DNA from: Rhizobium gallicum bv. gallicum R602sp
GTDB taxonomy: Bacteria > Pseudomonadota > Alphaproteobacteria > Rhizobiales > Rhizobiaceae
Assembly (NCBI RefSeq): GCF_000816845.1
Contig: NZ_CP006880.1
Span: forward strand, 434,001-498,000
Reading direction: 5' to 3'
DNA length: 64,000 bases
Below, in pieces: positions 44,103 to 52,472 of the stretch. The notes beneath the pieces were generated by a model. That model worked only from the letters and a program-made list of their open reading frames with translations. It ran no database searches and was not told where the DNA came from. The first letter of the stretch is position 1, and each line of letters opens with the position of its first letter. A program made the translations under genes and the position numbers.

Positions 44103-45094
44103 CCTCTACCCCTTGTGACGCGATCGATCATCATCGCGACCAGGATAATAAGACCAGTGGCCAGAAGTTGATAGAAGGCTTGGACGTTCATCAGCGTCAG
44201 TCCGTTGCGCATCGCGCCGAGGATGATCGCGCCGAGGATCGTGCCAATGACGCTTCCCTTGCCGCCCATCAAGGATGCCCCGCCGATCGCGGCCGCTGCG
44301 ATCGCGTCGAGTTCCCAGAGATTGCCAAGGATGGGCTCAGCTGCGCCAAGGCGACCGATCAGGATCATGGAGGCCAGGGCGGCGAGGACAGCTGAGATCA
44401 CATAGGCTGTGATTTTGGTGACGGCGATCGGAACCCCGGCGACATAGGCGGCCTCTTCGTTCCCGCCAACGGCCAAGAGGTATTCACCCAGAGGTGTCTT
44501 TTTGAGGAGCATCCAGGCCAGCAAGGCGACGACAGCGACCATGATGACCGCATTGGGAATGCCCAGGAGAGAGCCGTTGAACAGCGACCGGAAGCCCTGG
44601 GGAACGCCAAGCACCGGATTGCCGCCCGTATAGATCAGCGCAATGGCGCGGTATGTGCTCAGTGTGCCGAGCGTGACGATAAACGGTTGCAATCCGGCGT
44701 AAGCTACGAGCACACCGTTGACGAGACCGCAAATGACGCCGATGCCGAGGCCGGCCAGAATGGCGAGCGGAACGGGTATGCCCGCAACAAGCAGCGTCGC
44801 TGTGATCACGGCGGCGATTGCCGCGGTAGGGCCGACCGAAAGATCAATGCCGCCAGAGATGATCACCAGCGTCATCCCGAGGGCCAGGCATGCATTGATG
44901 CTCGATTGCTGCAGGATGTTGAGCAGATTTCGCTGGGATACAAAGTCAGGGGCAAGCAATCCGAAGAGCACCACGATGGCAATCAGGCCGATCAAGGTGC
45001 CGGTATCTCGTACCGAGAAGGATCCGAACAGTTTGGACGAGGGCACTGCGGCATTCTGGGTCGTGTCAGACATGGAATTGTTCCTGTTGGTCAT
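44099..45094 (-). CDS. CUT2 sugar ABC transporter permease (RbsC-like)
   Basis: This 331-residue polytopic permease has the RbsC-type signature LGMTLVIISGGIDLSVGPTA in the first third and the ATPase loop AIAAAAIGGASLMGGKGSVI near residue 260. It overlaps the ATPase gene and the RpiR gene by 4 bp each. It is fourth in the leftward operon. Together with the ATPase and binding protein it imports an unidentified monosaccharide. Confidence 0.93.
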   Translation of the reverse strand: MTNRNNSMSDTTQNAAVPSSKLFGSFSVRDTGTLIGLIAIVVLFGLLAPDFVSQRNLLNILQQSSINACLALGMTLVIISGGIDLSVGPTAAIAAVITATLLVAGIPVPLAILAGLGIGVICGLVNGVLVAYAGLQPFIVTLGTLSTYRAIALIYTGGNPVLGVPQGFRSLFNGSLLGIPNAVIMVAVVALLAWMLLKKTPLGEYLLAVGGNEEAAYVAGVPIAVTKITAYVISAVLAALASMILIGRLGAAEPILGNLWELDAIAAAAIGGASLMGGKGSVIGTILGAIILGAMRNGLTLMNVQAFYQLLATGLIILVAMMIDRVTRGRG

Positions 45095-46599
45095 GCCGCG
45101 CCAGGGCGACTGTCGGCCTTCCCAACGGCATGGGAGACGATGGTTTCTTCGGAAAGCTCGTCGCGACCGAGTTCTGCGACAATAATGCCGTCACGCATGA
45201 CGAGGACGCGGTCGGAGACCCGCATCACTTCCGGAAGCTCTGAGGAGACGACAATCACCGAATGACCTTCTGCAGCGAGGACCTCGATGAGGTGGTAGAT
45301 TTCGGATTTCGCGCCAACGTCGATGCCTCGCGTCGGTTCGTCGAACAACAGAATGCGCGAGCCCGCCGCCAGCCACCGTGCGATGATCGCCTTCTGCTGG
45401 TTGCCGCCACTAAACAACCGGATCTGCCGATCGAGCTGGAATGGTCTCAGGTTGACGCGTTTGAGCAGGTCTTCTGCAGCCCGCTTGAGTTTCCGGTGGT
45501 TGATGAACCCGCCTTTCGAGAAACGGTTCATCGATGGCAGCGCCATATTGATGGTGACGGACCGGTCTGGAATGATGCCTTCGCGCTTGCGCTCTTCGGG
45601 AAGGAGGCCGATGCCTGCGGCAATGGCCGCGCGTGGATTGGAGAGAGTGAGCAGCTTCCCGTCGACCTTGATGGTGCCCGACGTCACCTTGTCGGCGCCT
45701 GAGAGCGCGCGCAAGAGTTCAGTCCTACCCGAACCAACGAGACCTGCCACGCCCAGGACCTCGCCTTTGTGAAGGTCAAAGGAAATGTCGCGGACGCGAG
45801 CTGTGTTGAGATTCCGCGCCTCGACACTCGTCGTCGTCGTTGCATGCGAGTGGTGCTCCTCGGCCAGGAGCTCGCGGCCAACCATCATTGCGATGACCTC
45901 GGCCGTTGCGGTCTTCTTCAGATCGACCATCCCGACGACCTTACCGTCGCGCATGACCGTGGCGCGCTGGCAGACGCGGAACACCTCGTCCATCTTGTGG
46001 GACACGTAGATGATTGAGACGCCGCGCGTCGACAGCCGCTCGATGATATCGGCCAATCGTTCGAATTCGCTCGGTGTCAGGCTCGACGTGGGTTCGTCCA
46101 TGGCGATGATCTTCGCCTTGTCCAACAGCGCGCGGGCGATTTCGACGACCTGCCGCTGCGCAACCTTCAGCGTGGAAATGGGAGCGGCCGGATTGATGGT
46201 AGGATCGATCATCGCGAGGGCCTCGGCGGCGCGCCGTTCCTGTTCCCGGCGATTGACCACGATGCCGCCGAAACGGGTCAGCGAGTGACCGAGGAACATG
46301 TTCTGCGCCACAGTGAGATGCGGCACCTGTTGCAGCTCCTGGTGGATCATGGCGATCCCGGCCTGGCGAGCGCTTTCGGGACGCTTGAAGTGATGGGCCG
46401 CGCCGTCGATCTTGATTTCCCCTTCCGTCGCACGAAAGACACCCGACAGGATGCGAAGCAGCGTCGACTTGCCGGCACCGTTCTCGCCAAGCAGCGCATG
46501 GATCTCACCGGGCGCGACATCGAAGGAGACGTCGGAGAGCGCTTTGACGCCGGGAAAGACTTTGGAGATATTCTCGAACGCCAATCTGGGAACAGCCAT
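45091..46599 (-). CDS. CUT2 sugar ABC transporter ATP-binding protein (two NBDs)
   Basis: This 502-residue RbsA-type ATPase has normal motifs in both halves. NBD1: [38 protein letters not shown]2: [38 protein letters not shown]. It overlaps the permease gene by 4 bp and is separated from the binding-protein gene by a 62-bp spacer containing a hairpin. Confidence 0.94.
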   Translation of the reverse strand: MAVPRLAFENISKVFPGVKALSDVSFDVAPGEIHALLGENGAGKSTLLRILSGVFRATEGEIKIDGAAHHFKRPESARQAGIAMIHQELQQVPHLTVAQNMFLGHSLTRFGGIVVNRREQERRAAEALAMIDPTINPAAPISTLKVAQRQVVEIARALLDKAKIIAMDEPTSSLTPSEFERLADIIERLSTRGVSIIYVSHKMDEVFRVCQRATVMRDGKVVGMVDLKKTATAEVIAMMVGRELLAEEHHSHATTTTSVEARNLNTARVRDISFDLHKGEVLGVAGLVGSGRTELLRALSGADKVTSGTIKVDGKLLTLSNPRAAIAAGIGLLPEERKREGIIPDRSVTINMALPSMNRFSKGGFINHRKLKRAAEDLLKRVNLRPFQLDRQIRLFSGGNQQKAIIARWLAAGSRILLFDEPTRGIDVGAKSEIYHLIEVLAAEGHSVIVVSSELPEVMRVSDRVLVMRDGIIVAELGRDELSEETIVSHAVGKADSRPGAA

Positions 46600-46622
46600 G
46601 GAAATCCAACCTTTGAGAGTTT

Positions 46623-46647
46623 GGACGGCCGGCTATGCCGACCGTCC
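46623..46647 (-). other. Intra-operon hairpin after the binding-protein gene
   Basis: GGACGGTCGGC and GCCGGCCGTCC pair over 11 positions (one G-U) around a 3-base loop. It lies 15 bp after the binding-protein stop and before the ATPase start, as at the other transporter operons here. Confidence 0.58.
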
Positions 46648-46661
46648 CGCTTGGGAGGCGT

Positions 46662-47708
46662 CTACTTTCCGGCCGCTTTCATCAGCACCGTGCGCACATC
46701 GACACCTTCGCCTTGGAAGTCGTTGATGTTTTCCTTGGTGATGAGAGCCTGAGGCGTTGCGACCACGCGCGGCAACTTCTGGTCTGCGACGAGGCGGAGC
46801 GCCACTTCCATCGCGACCTCACCCGTCAACACCGGGAAGCTGTCGACGGTGCCCGTCAGTTCGCCAGCTGCGATCGACTTGTAGGCATCAGAAATGCCGT
46901 CCGTGCCGAAGACGACGACCTTGTCCTCCAGGCCCACGGCCTTCACGGCCTCGACAACGCCAAGCGCCATGCCGTCGTTGTTGCAGTAGAAGCCGACGAG
47001 GTCGGGATGCTGCTGGAGGATATTGGTTGCCGCATCATAGGACATCTGGCGGTCCCAATTGCCGGGCACGCTCGCGACGACGGTGAATTTGCCGCCGTCT
47101 TCGATCGTGCTCTTGAAGCCATCAGTGCGCTGGACGGCTGCATAAACACCCGCCTGACCCTCGACTATCGCGACTTTGCCGCCATTCGGACGGTTCTCGA
47201 TGAACCATTTTGCGACTCGGACGCCGTTGTCTCGCTGGACATTGCCGACGTAATGCTCCGCCTGCGGGATCACAGCATCGTTGACGTTAACGACAGGCAC
47301 GTTGGCAGCCTTCGCCTGTTCAATGACGGGCTGGAGGTTGGCGTCGGTTTGCGGCGACACCAGCAGCACGTTGTAGCCCTGCGTGACCATGCCCTCGGCG
47401 ATCGTCAGCTGGCCGAGCTGGTCGCCCTCGCTCTGGGCGGCCTGATAGGCCACCGTCACGCCGACCTTGTCCGCGAACTTCTGATAGCCTTGGCCGAGCG
47501 AACGCCAGTATTCATTGGTCAGGGTCTTGGAGACGCCACCGACCCTGAAAGCTTCGGGCAGCGTCGGTAGCGCACCGAATTTCGTTTCCAGTTCGGACCA
47601 GTCCATGCGGTCTGGTTCAGAATCCGAATTGAGGGGCTTCAGTTCCTGTGCTGTCGCGATGCCAGCACAAAGGGTTGCGGCGAGAGCCACAGCGAAAATT
47701 CTCTTCAT
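46662..47708 (-). CDS. CUT2 ABC transporter periplasmic sugar-binding protein
   Basis: This 348-residue type I binding protein has the signal peptide MKRIFAVALAATLCAGIATA, cleaved before QELKP. The mature protein starts with an unusual 45-residue leader (DSEPDRMDWSELETKFGALP) before the first strand FRVGGVSKTLTNEYWRSLGQ, which is longer than in ribose-binding proteins. Later segments YNVLLVSPQTDANLQPVIEQ and VVVFGTDGISDAYKSIAAGE are typical. It is the second gene of the operon, 26 bp after the isomerase. Confidence 0.92.
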   Translation of the reverse strand: MKRIFAVALAATLCAGIATAQELKPLNSDSEPDRMDWSELETKFGALPTLPEAFRVGGVSKTLTNEYWRSLGQGYQKFADKVGVTVAYQAAQSEGDQLGQLTIAEGMVTQGYNVLLVSPQTDANLQPVIEQAKAANVPVVNVNDAVIPQAEHYVGNVQRDNGVRVAKWFIENRPNGGKVAIVEGQAGVYAAVQRTDGFKSTIEDGGKFTVVASVPGNWDRQMSYDAATNILQQHPDLVGFYCNNDGMALGVVEAVKAVGLEDKVVVFGTDGISDAYKSIAAGELTGTVDSFPVLTGEVAMEVALRLVADQKLPRVVATPQALITKENINDFQGEGVDVRTVLMKAAGK

Positions 47709-47734
47709 GTTTTCCTCCCGGAGGGCTTGGTGGT

Positions 47735-48724
47735 TCAGTGCTCCGCGCCGAACATCAGCTCCTGTACGATGGCCTGCGTAGAAACGGCGTCCTGTCGGAC
47801 AATCGCGCTTGCGAGACGATTGTCCTGCTCGAGGCGGTCAACGACCTTCAACATCCGCTGGACAGTCTTGATGTTGACCTCGCATTCGTGAACCGGATCG
47901 AGCCCGGTCATATCTGGGAACGTGTCGAAATAAATCGCGCCGTCGTAGCCGTCGCGCCTGATCTGGCGGAGCAACTCGATCGTCTGAAGGGTATGGACTG
48001 CCCCGACCATCAGCCCGTCGTCGCGCTTCGCATAGCCGTCATTGAGATGGACACCGAGCACGCGGCTGTGGCGGGCGATCATGGCGGCAGCGAATGCAGG
48101 CTGCTCATCGGCGTAGAGGACATGCGCGAAGTCGAGCGTGACGCCCAGATTCTTTGCGCCGACATCCTTGATGGCGAGCAACGTCGTGGCCGCATCGGGC
48201 ATCAGGCTATACGAGCGGGGCTCGTTCGGCTTATACTCGATCGAGATCAGGCAATCGGGATCGTGCTCGCAAACTTCACGGATACCATCTATTTCGTGTT
48301 GCCACATCTTCTCATAATCGACTTGGAATGCGTAATCGAAGCCGTCTTGGCCGAGCCATATCGTCATCAAGCTCGACCCGGCTTCACGGGCGGCATCGAT
48401 CCCTTTCTTCGTCAGATCGATCGCCTCGCGCCGGACGACTTCATCCGGATGTGTGAAGGCGCCGAGCTTGAAGGCAGGATTTGTATAGTAGCGCATAGCG
48501 AAGCCATTGATCGAAAGTCCGAGATTGCTGAGCCTTTGCGAAAGTTCCTTTGGATTCTCAGTCACGTGGTCGGGGTAGTTCAGGTCGAGGTCGGTCAGTC
48601 CTTTCACCCGGGCGGCGCGGTTGGCCATCTGCACGACCGACGGCTTTGTAGGCTGGCCCGGCCATTCCCGGTGAGCGGCAGAAGCAAATGAATTGAGGCG
48701 GGTGGCAAAGCGTGTCGGGTTCAA
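47735..48724 (-). CDS. Sugar phosphate isomerase/epimerase (TIM barrel)
   Basis: This 329-residue protein belongs to the xylose isomerase-like TIM-barrel family. Metal-ligand regions are CLISIEYKPNEPRSYSLMPD (Glu), LGVTLDFAHVLYADEQPAFA (Asp, His), VLGVHLNDGYAKRDDG (His, Asp) and GAIYFDTFPDM (Asp). I chose the TTG at 48724 (giving MNPTRFATRLNSFASAAHRE), because the open frame before it covers the promoter and operator. No strong ribosome-binding site is seen, so the start is uncertain. It heads the six-gene operon and probably isomerises the sugar before the kinase acts. Confidence 0.86.
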   Translation of the reverse strand: MNPTRFATRLNSFASAAHREWPGQPTKPSVVQMANRAARVKGLTDLDLNYPDHVTENPKELSQRLSNLGLSINGFAMRYYTNPAFKLGAFTHPDEVVRREAIDLTKKGIDAAREAGSSLMTIWLGQDGFDYAFQVDYEKMWQHEIDGIREVCEHDPDCLISIEYKPNEPRSYSLMPDAATTLLAIKDVGAKNLGVTLDFAHVLYADEQPAFAAAMIARHSRVLGVHLNDGYAKRDDGLMVGAVHTLQTIELLRQIRRDGYDGAIYFDTFPDMTGLDPVHECEVNIKTVQRMLKVVDRLEQDNRLASAIVRQDAVSTQAIVQELMFGAEH

Positions 48725-48736
48725 GGCATCAGTCCC

Positions 48737-48766
48737 ATCTGTGAAGTGATGCACTACTTCACAGAT
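48737..48766. promoter_or_regulatory. Inverted repeat ATCTGTGAAGT-N8-ACTTCACAGAT
   Basis: Perfect 11-bp arms with an 8-bp spacer lie directly upstream of the isomerase start, and a TATAAT box read leftward (48770-48765) overlaps one arm. It is the strongest operator candidate of the operon and fits a dimeric regulator such as the RpiR protein encoded inside it. Confidence 0.65.
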
Positions 48767-48954
48767 TATAATATCGTTGTAAAGTAGGAATCGTTTTTCG
48801 GTGCAGGAATTGTGTGCTGCATTGCAAAATGCAGACACTACCTGACTCCTGCGGCAGGTTGATGCCGCTGAGTGAGTTAGCCCGAAAACCCAATTTCACG
48901 GTTCGATCTGCTCAGTCCCAAGTGCCTCGTCGCCTCCTCACCGGCTACCAGACG

Positions 48955-49389
48955 ATGCTTTCGAGCCTCGCGGCAGCAATAGCTGAGCAGCAGATTTCCG
49001 GTCTTCCAGCAAGTCTGCGTAAGGCACACTCGGCCGATGCTCCAAGATTGCAGGGCCAAGGGTTGGATTCCCATCAAGGGCCGCTGGCTCGCGAGGATTT
49101 ATTTCCGGTAGAGGAAGTGACTGAGCCGGCTGATGAACTGCAGGGCGCGCTTGCCGCCGCACGGGAACGCGGCCGCCGCCGCGTGGCGGAAATCCTCGCC
49201 GAGGACGAGATGCTGAGCGCGGAATCGTTCGCGGATCTGCCAGGCATTTCGCGTGTCACTGCCACTACAAATCGTCAGAATGGACAGGTTCACGGTCTCG
49301 ACGGAGCCAAACGGGTTCCCGATTCCCGTCATGGCAACTCGTTTTGGACCGCTGTCGAACCTCACAATAGCAACTCAGCCTCCGGCTGA
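48955..49389 (+). CDS. Hypothetical protein with rhizobial C-terminal domain, perhaps truncated
   Basis: This frame of about 144 codons contains LAAARERGRRRVAEILAEDE followed by MLSAESFADLPGISRVT and TNRQNGQVHGLDGAKR. That pattern (R-V-A-E-I-L ... M-L-S-A-E-x-F-A ... G-x-S-R-x-T-x-x-x-x-R-Q-x-x-Q-V ... L-x-G-A-K-R) recurs in rhizobial proteins of unknown function and looks like a small helix-turn-helix. In those the next residues are G-F-R-F-P, but here they read VPDSRHGNSF, suggesting a frameshift just after GAKR. The start at 48955 is tentative. It may be a decaying gene. Confidence 0.4.
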   Translation: MLSSLAAAIAEQQISGLPASLRKAHSADAPRLQGQGLDSHQGPLAREDLFPVEEVTEPADELQGALAAARERGRRRVAEILAEDEMLSAESFADLPGISRVTATTNRQNGQVHGLDGAKRVPDSRHGNSFWTAVEPHNSNSASG

Positions 49390-49403
49390 AACGAAACGAC
49401 ACT

Positions 49404-52400
49404 TCAATCGAGCATGGTGTAGATCACCTCCAGCGGGTGAGGTAGAGACCTGCCATCGATTATCTTTGCCTGGCATCGGCACGAATAACCTGTGGCCATG
49501 ACGACCTTGTCTTTCGATGCTTCAGCTACAGATCGCGCCCAACTCATGGCGTAAAGCTGCTCCGAGATGCCGCGGTTGCGGACCTCGTGACCAAAGGTTC
49601 CGGCCATTCCGCAACATCCTACAATTTCTACATGCACACTTGCGCCAAGAGCCTGAAAAACCGACTTCCACTGGTTTGGGGCGGACGGAAGGTTGCTACG
49701 CTCGGTGCAATGAGGAAGGAGGCTGTATTTGGGTGATGGCGATGGAATAGGTTTAATCGATAGCCTGCTCAAATTCTCTGCAAGCCATTCTTGCGGAAGA
49801 AGAACGGTCGCCTTGCGTCCGCTCGTCCATAATCCGAGATACTCGCTGCGGTAGACAAGCGTCATTGAGGGATCCAGCCCAACGAGAGCAATGCCGGCGT
49901 CTGCTAGGGCTCGGAGGTAACGTTCCGTCTTTGCGGCCGCTTTCTCGAAACGACCGAGGTACCCATGAACGTGCAATGCTTTACCATTGTGATGGTATGC
50001 GGCGAGGTACGGGATCAAGTTCATCTTACGAGCAACGCGAATGGCTGCAACCGGCACGTTTGGTTCGAAATGGGATGTGAAGCTGTCGAAAACAAATACG
50101 ACAACCCGATCCTTTTCATCTGGCGATAGCTTCTCGATCTCTCTCGCGTGAGCGATCTCCACACCCAAACGGCGGACTTCCTCGTAAAATGAGCGCCGCG
50201 GTAGAAGTGGAAGTGCCGTCAACCCAATCTCCCGCATCAGCCGCCTGCCAGGCGATGTGCCGGCGACGAGATTGTAGAGCGGACGGGTGCGCGCCATCAA
50301 AGGGAGGGTGGTTTCGATACCGGAAACCATCGAGTCCTTTAGTGGACGCAAGTAACGGCCATAATACAGCTCCAGAAACTTAGAGCGGAACGCCGGCACA
50401 CTGACCTTCACGGGACACTGCCCGGCACAAGCCTTGCACGCAAGGCAGGTGTCCATTGCTTCTCGAACCTCGTGGGAAAAGTCGTTGCGATTTCTTGGGT
50501 TAAGGCTGTTTATGACACGTGCCGTCAGGCTCAAGAATGGGTGTCGCCGGCGCAGACGCACGGACTCCTTGCGTGGATCAATGCCCTTCTCGCCAAGCAG
50601 GCGCAGCCATTCCCGCACAAGCATGGCGCGTCCTTTTGGCGAGTATCGCCGATCGCGGGTCGCCTTGTAGGAGGGACACATGGGGCTCGTCTCGTCGAAG
50701 TCGAAACAAGCGCTGTTGCCGTTGCAATAGGCGGCATTGTCGAAGGCTGCGCGTATTTCGTTACCGATTATGCGATCGAAAGCGCCCCTTAAAGGCACTT
50801 CGTCGATCTTGAGCAGTGACGCTGTGGACGGCGCGGCGATCTTGCCCGGGTTGAGGCGGTTGTTCGGATCGAAAGCCCGTTTGATGTCTTGGAGGCAAGG
50901 ATAAAGGTCGCCGAAGAATTCCGGCACATATTCCGAGCGCACGCCCTTACCGTGCTCGCCCCACAGAACGCCGCCGTGTTTGCGAGTGAGCGCCACTACG
51001 GCGTCGCTGATGTGGCGCAGCAAAGGTACGTGATCGTCACGGGTCAAGTCGAGTGCCGGCCGTACGTGCAGCACCCCCGCGTCGACATGACCGAACATCC
51101 CGTAGGAGAGGCCCGCCTTGTCAAGTAGCGCGCGAAATTCGCGGATATAGGCAGCCAAATTCTCAGGCGGGACAGCTGTATCCTCGACGAAGGCGACAGG
51201 ACGGACGGGGCCGTCCACATTGCCGAGCAATCCGACAGCGCGCTTGCGCATATTCCATATCGCCTCGACGTCGGCATGTCCGCGCGCCACAGTATAGCTG
51301 AGGCGGTTGGTATCCAGTTCTTCATCGAGCACCGCCGTGACCGCGGCAAGCTTTCGTTGGAGTTCGGCCTCATCGTCGGCCAGCACCTCGACGAGATTGA
51401 TGCCGTTTGCCACGTCTGTGTGGTTCTCGGGGAAGAACCGGGCTATGTCGGTCCAGACGATATCGTTCTTTGCAAGCCCCAGCACCTTCTCGTCGATCGT
51501 CTCGACAGAGGCGACATTGAGGGCGCTCAGGGTGCGAGCGTCTTCCAGCGCGGCGTTGAAGTCGCTGTAGCGGATGTTGAGGAGGGCGACCTGCGCCGGG
51601 ATCGGCAGAAGATTGAGTTCTGCCTCGGCGATCATGGCAAGGGTGCCTTCCGAGCCGCACAGAACGGCGTTCAAATCGAAGCGGCCGTCGGCGCGACGGA
51701 TATGAGCTAGATCGTAGCCTGTCATGTAGCGATTGAGGTTGGGAAAAACCTCCTCTATGCGTTCGCGCTTTTCTCGTGCGATGCGTTCAACCGTCCTGTG
51801 AACGTCGCCGATCCGGTCACCCCTCGCCAGGGTCTTGGCAAATGCTTCTTCATCCATCGGACGCGACCACCAGTCGGAGCCGTCCATGAGCACGATACGA
51901 AGCCCAACCACGTGATTCGAGGTCTTGCCGTAAAGGCACGATCCTTGGCCGCAGGCGTCGGTCGACACCATGCCACCGATTGTGGCCCGGTTCGAGGTCG
52001 AAAGCTCCGGGGCAAAGAACAATCCGTGTGGCTCCAAGGCTCGGTTCAACTGGTCCTTGACAACACCTGCCTGGACTCGGGCCACCTTTCTCGCCGGATC
52101 AATTTCCAGGATCTGGTTCATGTACCGTGAGCAGTCCACCACGATACCCGAGGTGAGCGACTGGCCGTTCGTCCCCGTGCCGCCCCCGCGCGGGGCGATG
52201 GTGAGATCCGCAAAACGAGGATCGGAAAGCGCCTTTGCAATCTTCTTCAGGTCGTCGGCATCTCGTGGAAACAGAATTGCTGTCGGGGTTACCTGGTAGA
52301 TAGAATTGTCAGTTGCGAAGACAGTGCGCGACATTGCACGCTGTTCCACGTCGCCATCGAACCCGACTTCGCTGAGCCTCTCGACAAAGCCGGGCGGCAA

Positions 52401-52451
52401 CTGCTGTTTTCCAGAAGCGGAATGGAGACGCGGTATCATCAGTCTATACAC
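49404..52451 (-). CDS. ydiJ: FAD/Fe-S D-2-hydroxyglutarate dehydrogenase (YdiJ-like)
   Basis: This 1015-residue flavo-iron-sulfur enzyme oxidises D-2-hydroxyacids. The FAD-binding PCMH domain is in the first 280 residues (FADLTIAPRGGGTGTNGQSL, DACGQGSCLYGKTSNHVVGL). The FAD-oxidase C-terminal domain is at about 290-550 (YGMFGHVDAGVLHVRPALDL). Iron-sulfur ligands include ACFDFDETSPMCPSYKATRD and the CLACKACAGQCPVKVSVP cluster near residue 685. A late CCG-type element is VEIVGCCGMAGTFGHE. The order is that of YdiJ, which converts D-2-hydroxyglutarate to 2-oxoglutarate. The start is a GTG; an ATG four codons later is possible. It is the last gene of the lysine/aminoadipate operon and its final step. 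Confidence 0.88.
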   Translation of the reverse strand: MYRLMIPRLHSASGKQQLPPGFVERLSEVGFDGDVEQRAMSRTVFATDNSIYQVTPTAILFPRDADDLKKIAKALSDPRFADLTIAPRGGGTGTNGQSLTSGIVVDCSRYMNQILEIDPARKVARVQAGVVKDQLNRALEPHGLFFAPELSTSNRATIGGMVSTDACGQGSCLYGKTSNHVVGLRIVLMDGSDWWSRPMDEEAFAKTLARGDRIGDVHRTVERIAREKRERIEEVFPNLNRYMTGYDLAHIRRADGRFDLNAVLCGSEGTLAMIAEAELNLLPIPAQVALLNIRYSDFNAALEDARTLSALNVASVETIDEKVLGLAKNDIVWTDIARFFPENHTDVANGINLVEVLADDEAELQRKLAAVTAVLDEELDTNRLSYTVARGHADVEAIWNMRKRAVGLLGNVDGPVRPVAFVEDTAVPPENLAAYIREFRALLDKAGLSYGMFGHVDAGVLHVRPALDLTRDDHVPLLRHISDAVVALTRKHGGVLWGEHGKGVRSEYVPEFFGDLYPCLQDIKRAFDPNNRLNPGKIAAPSTASLLKIDEVPLRGAFDRIIGNEIRAAFDNAAYCNGNSACFDFDETSPMCPSYKATRDRRYSPKGRAMLVREWLRLLGEKGIDPRKESVRLRRRHPFLSLTARVINSLNPRNRNDFSHEVREAMDTCLACKACAGQCPVKVSVPAFRSKFLELYYGRYLRPLKDSMVSGIETTLPLMARTRPLYNLVAGTSPGRRLMREIGLTALPLLPRRSFYEEVRRLGVEIAHAREIEKLSPDEKDRVVVFVFDSFTSHFEPNVPVAAIRVARKMNLIPYLAAYHHNGKALHVHGYLGRFEKAAAKTERYLRALADAGIALVGLDPSMTLVYRSEYLGLWTSGRKATVLLPQEWLAENLSRLSIKPIPSPSPKYSLLPHCTERSNLPSAPNQWKSVFQALGASVHVEIVGCCGMAGTFGHEVRNRGISEQLYAMSWARSVAEASKDKVVMATGYSCRCQAKIIDGRSLPHPLEVIYTMLD

Positions 52452-52472
52452 ACCTCGAACCAGGCAATGACA

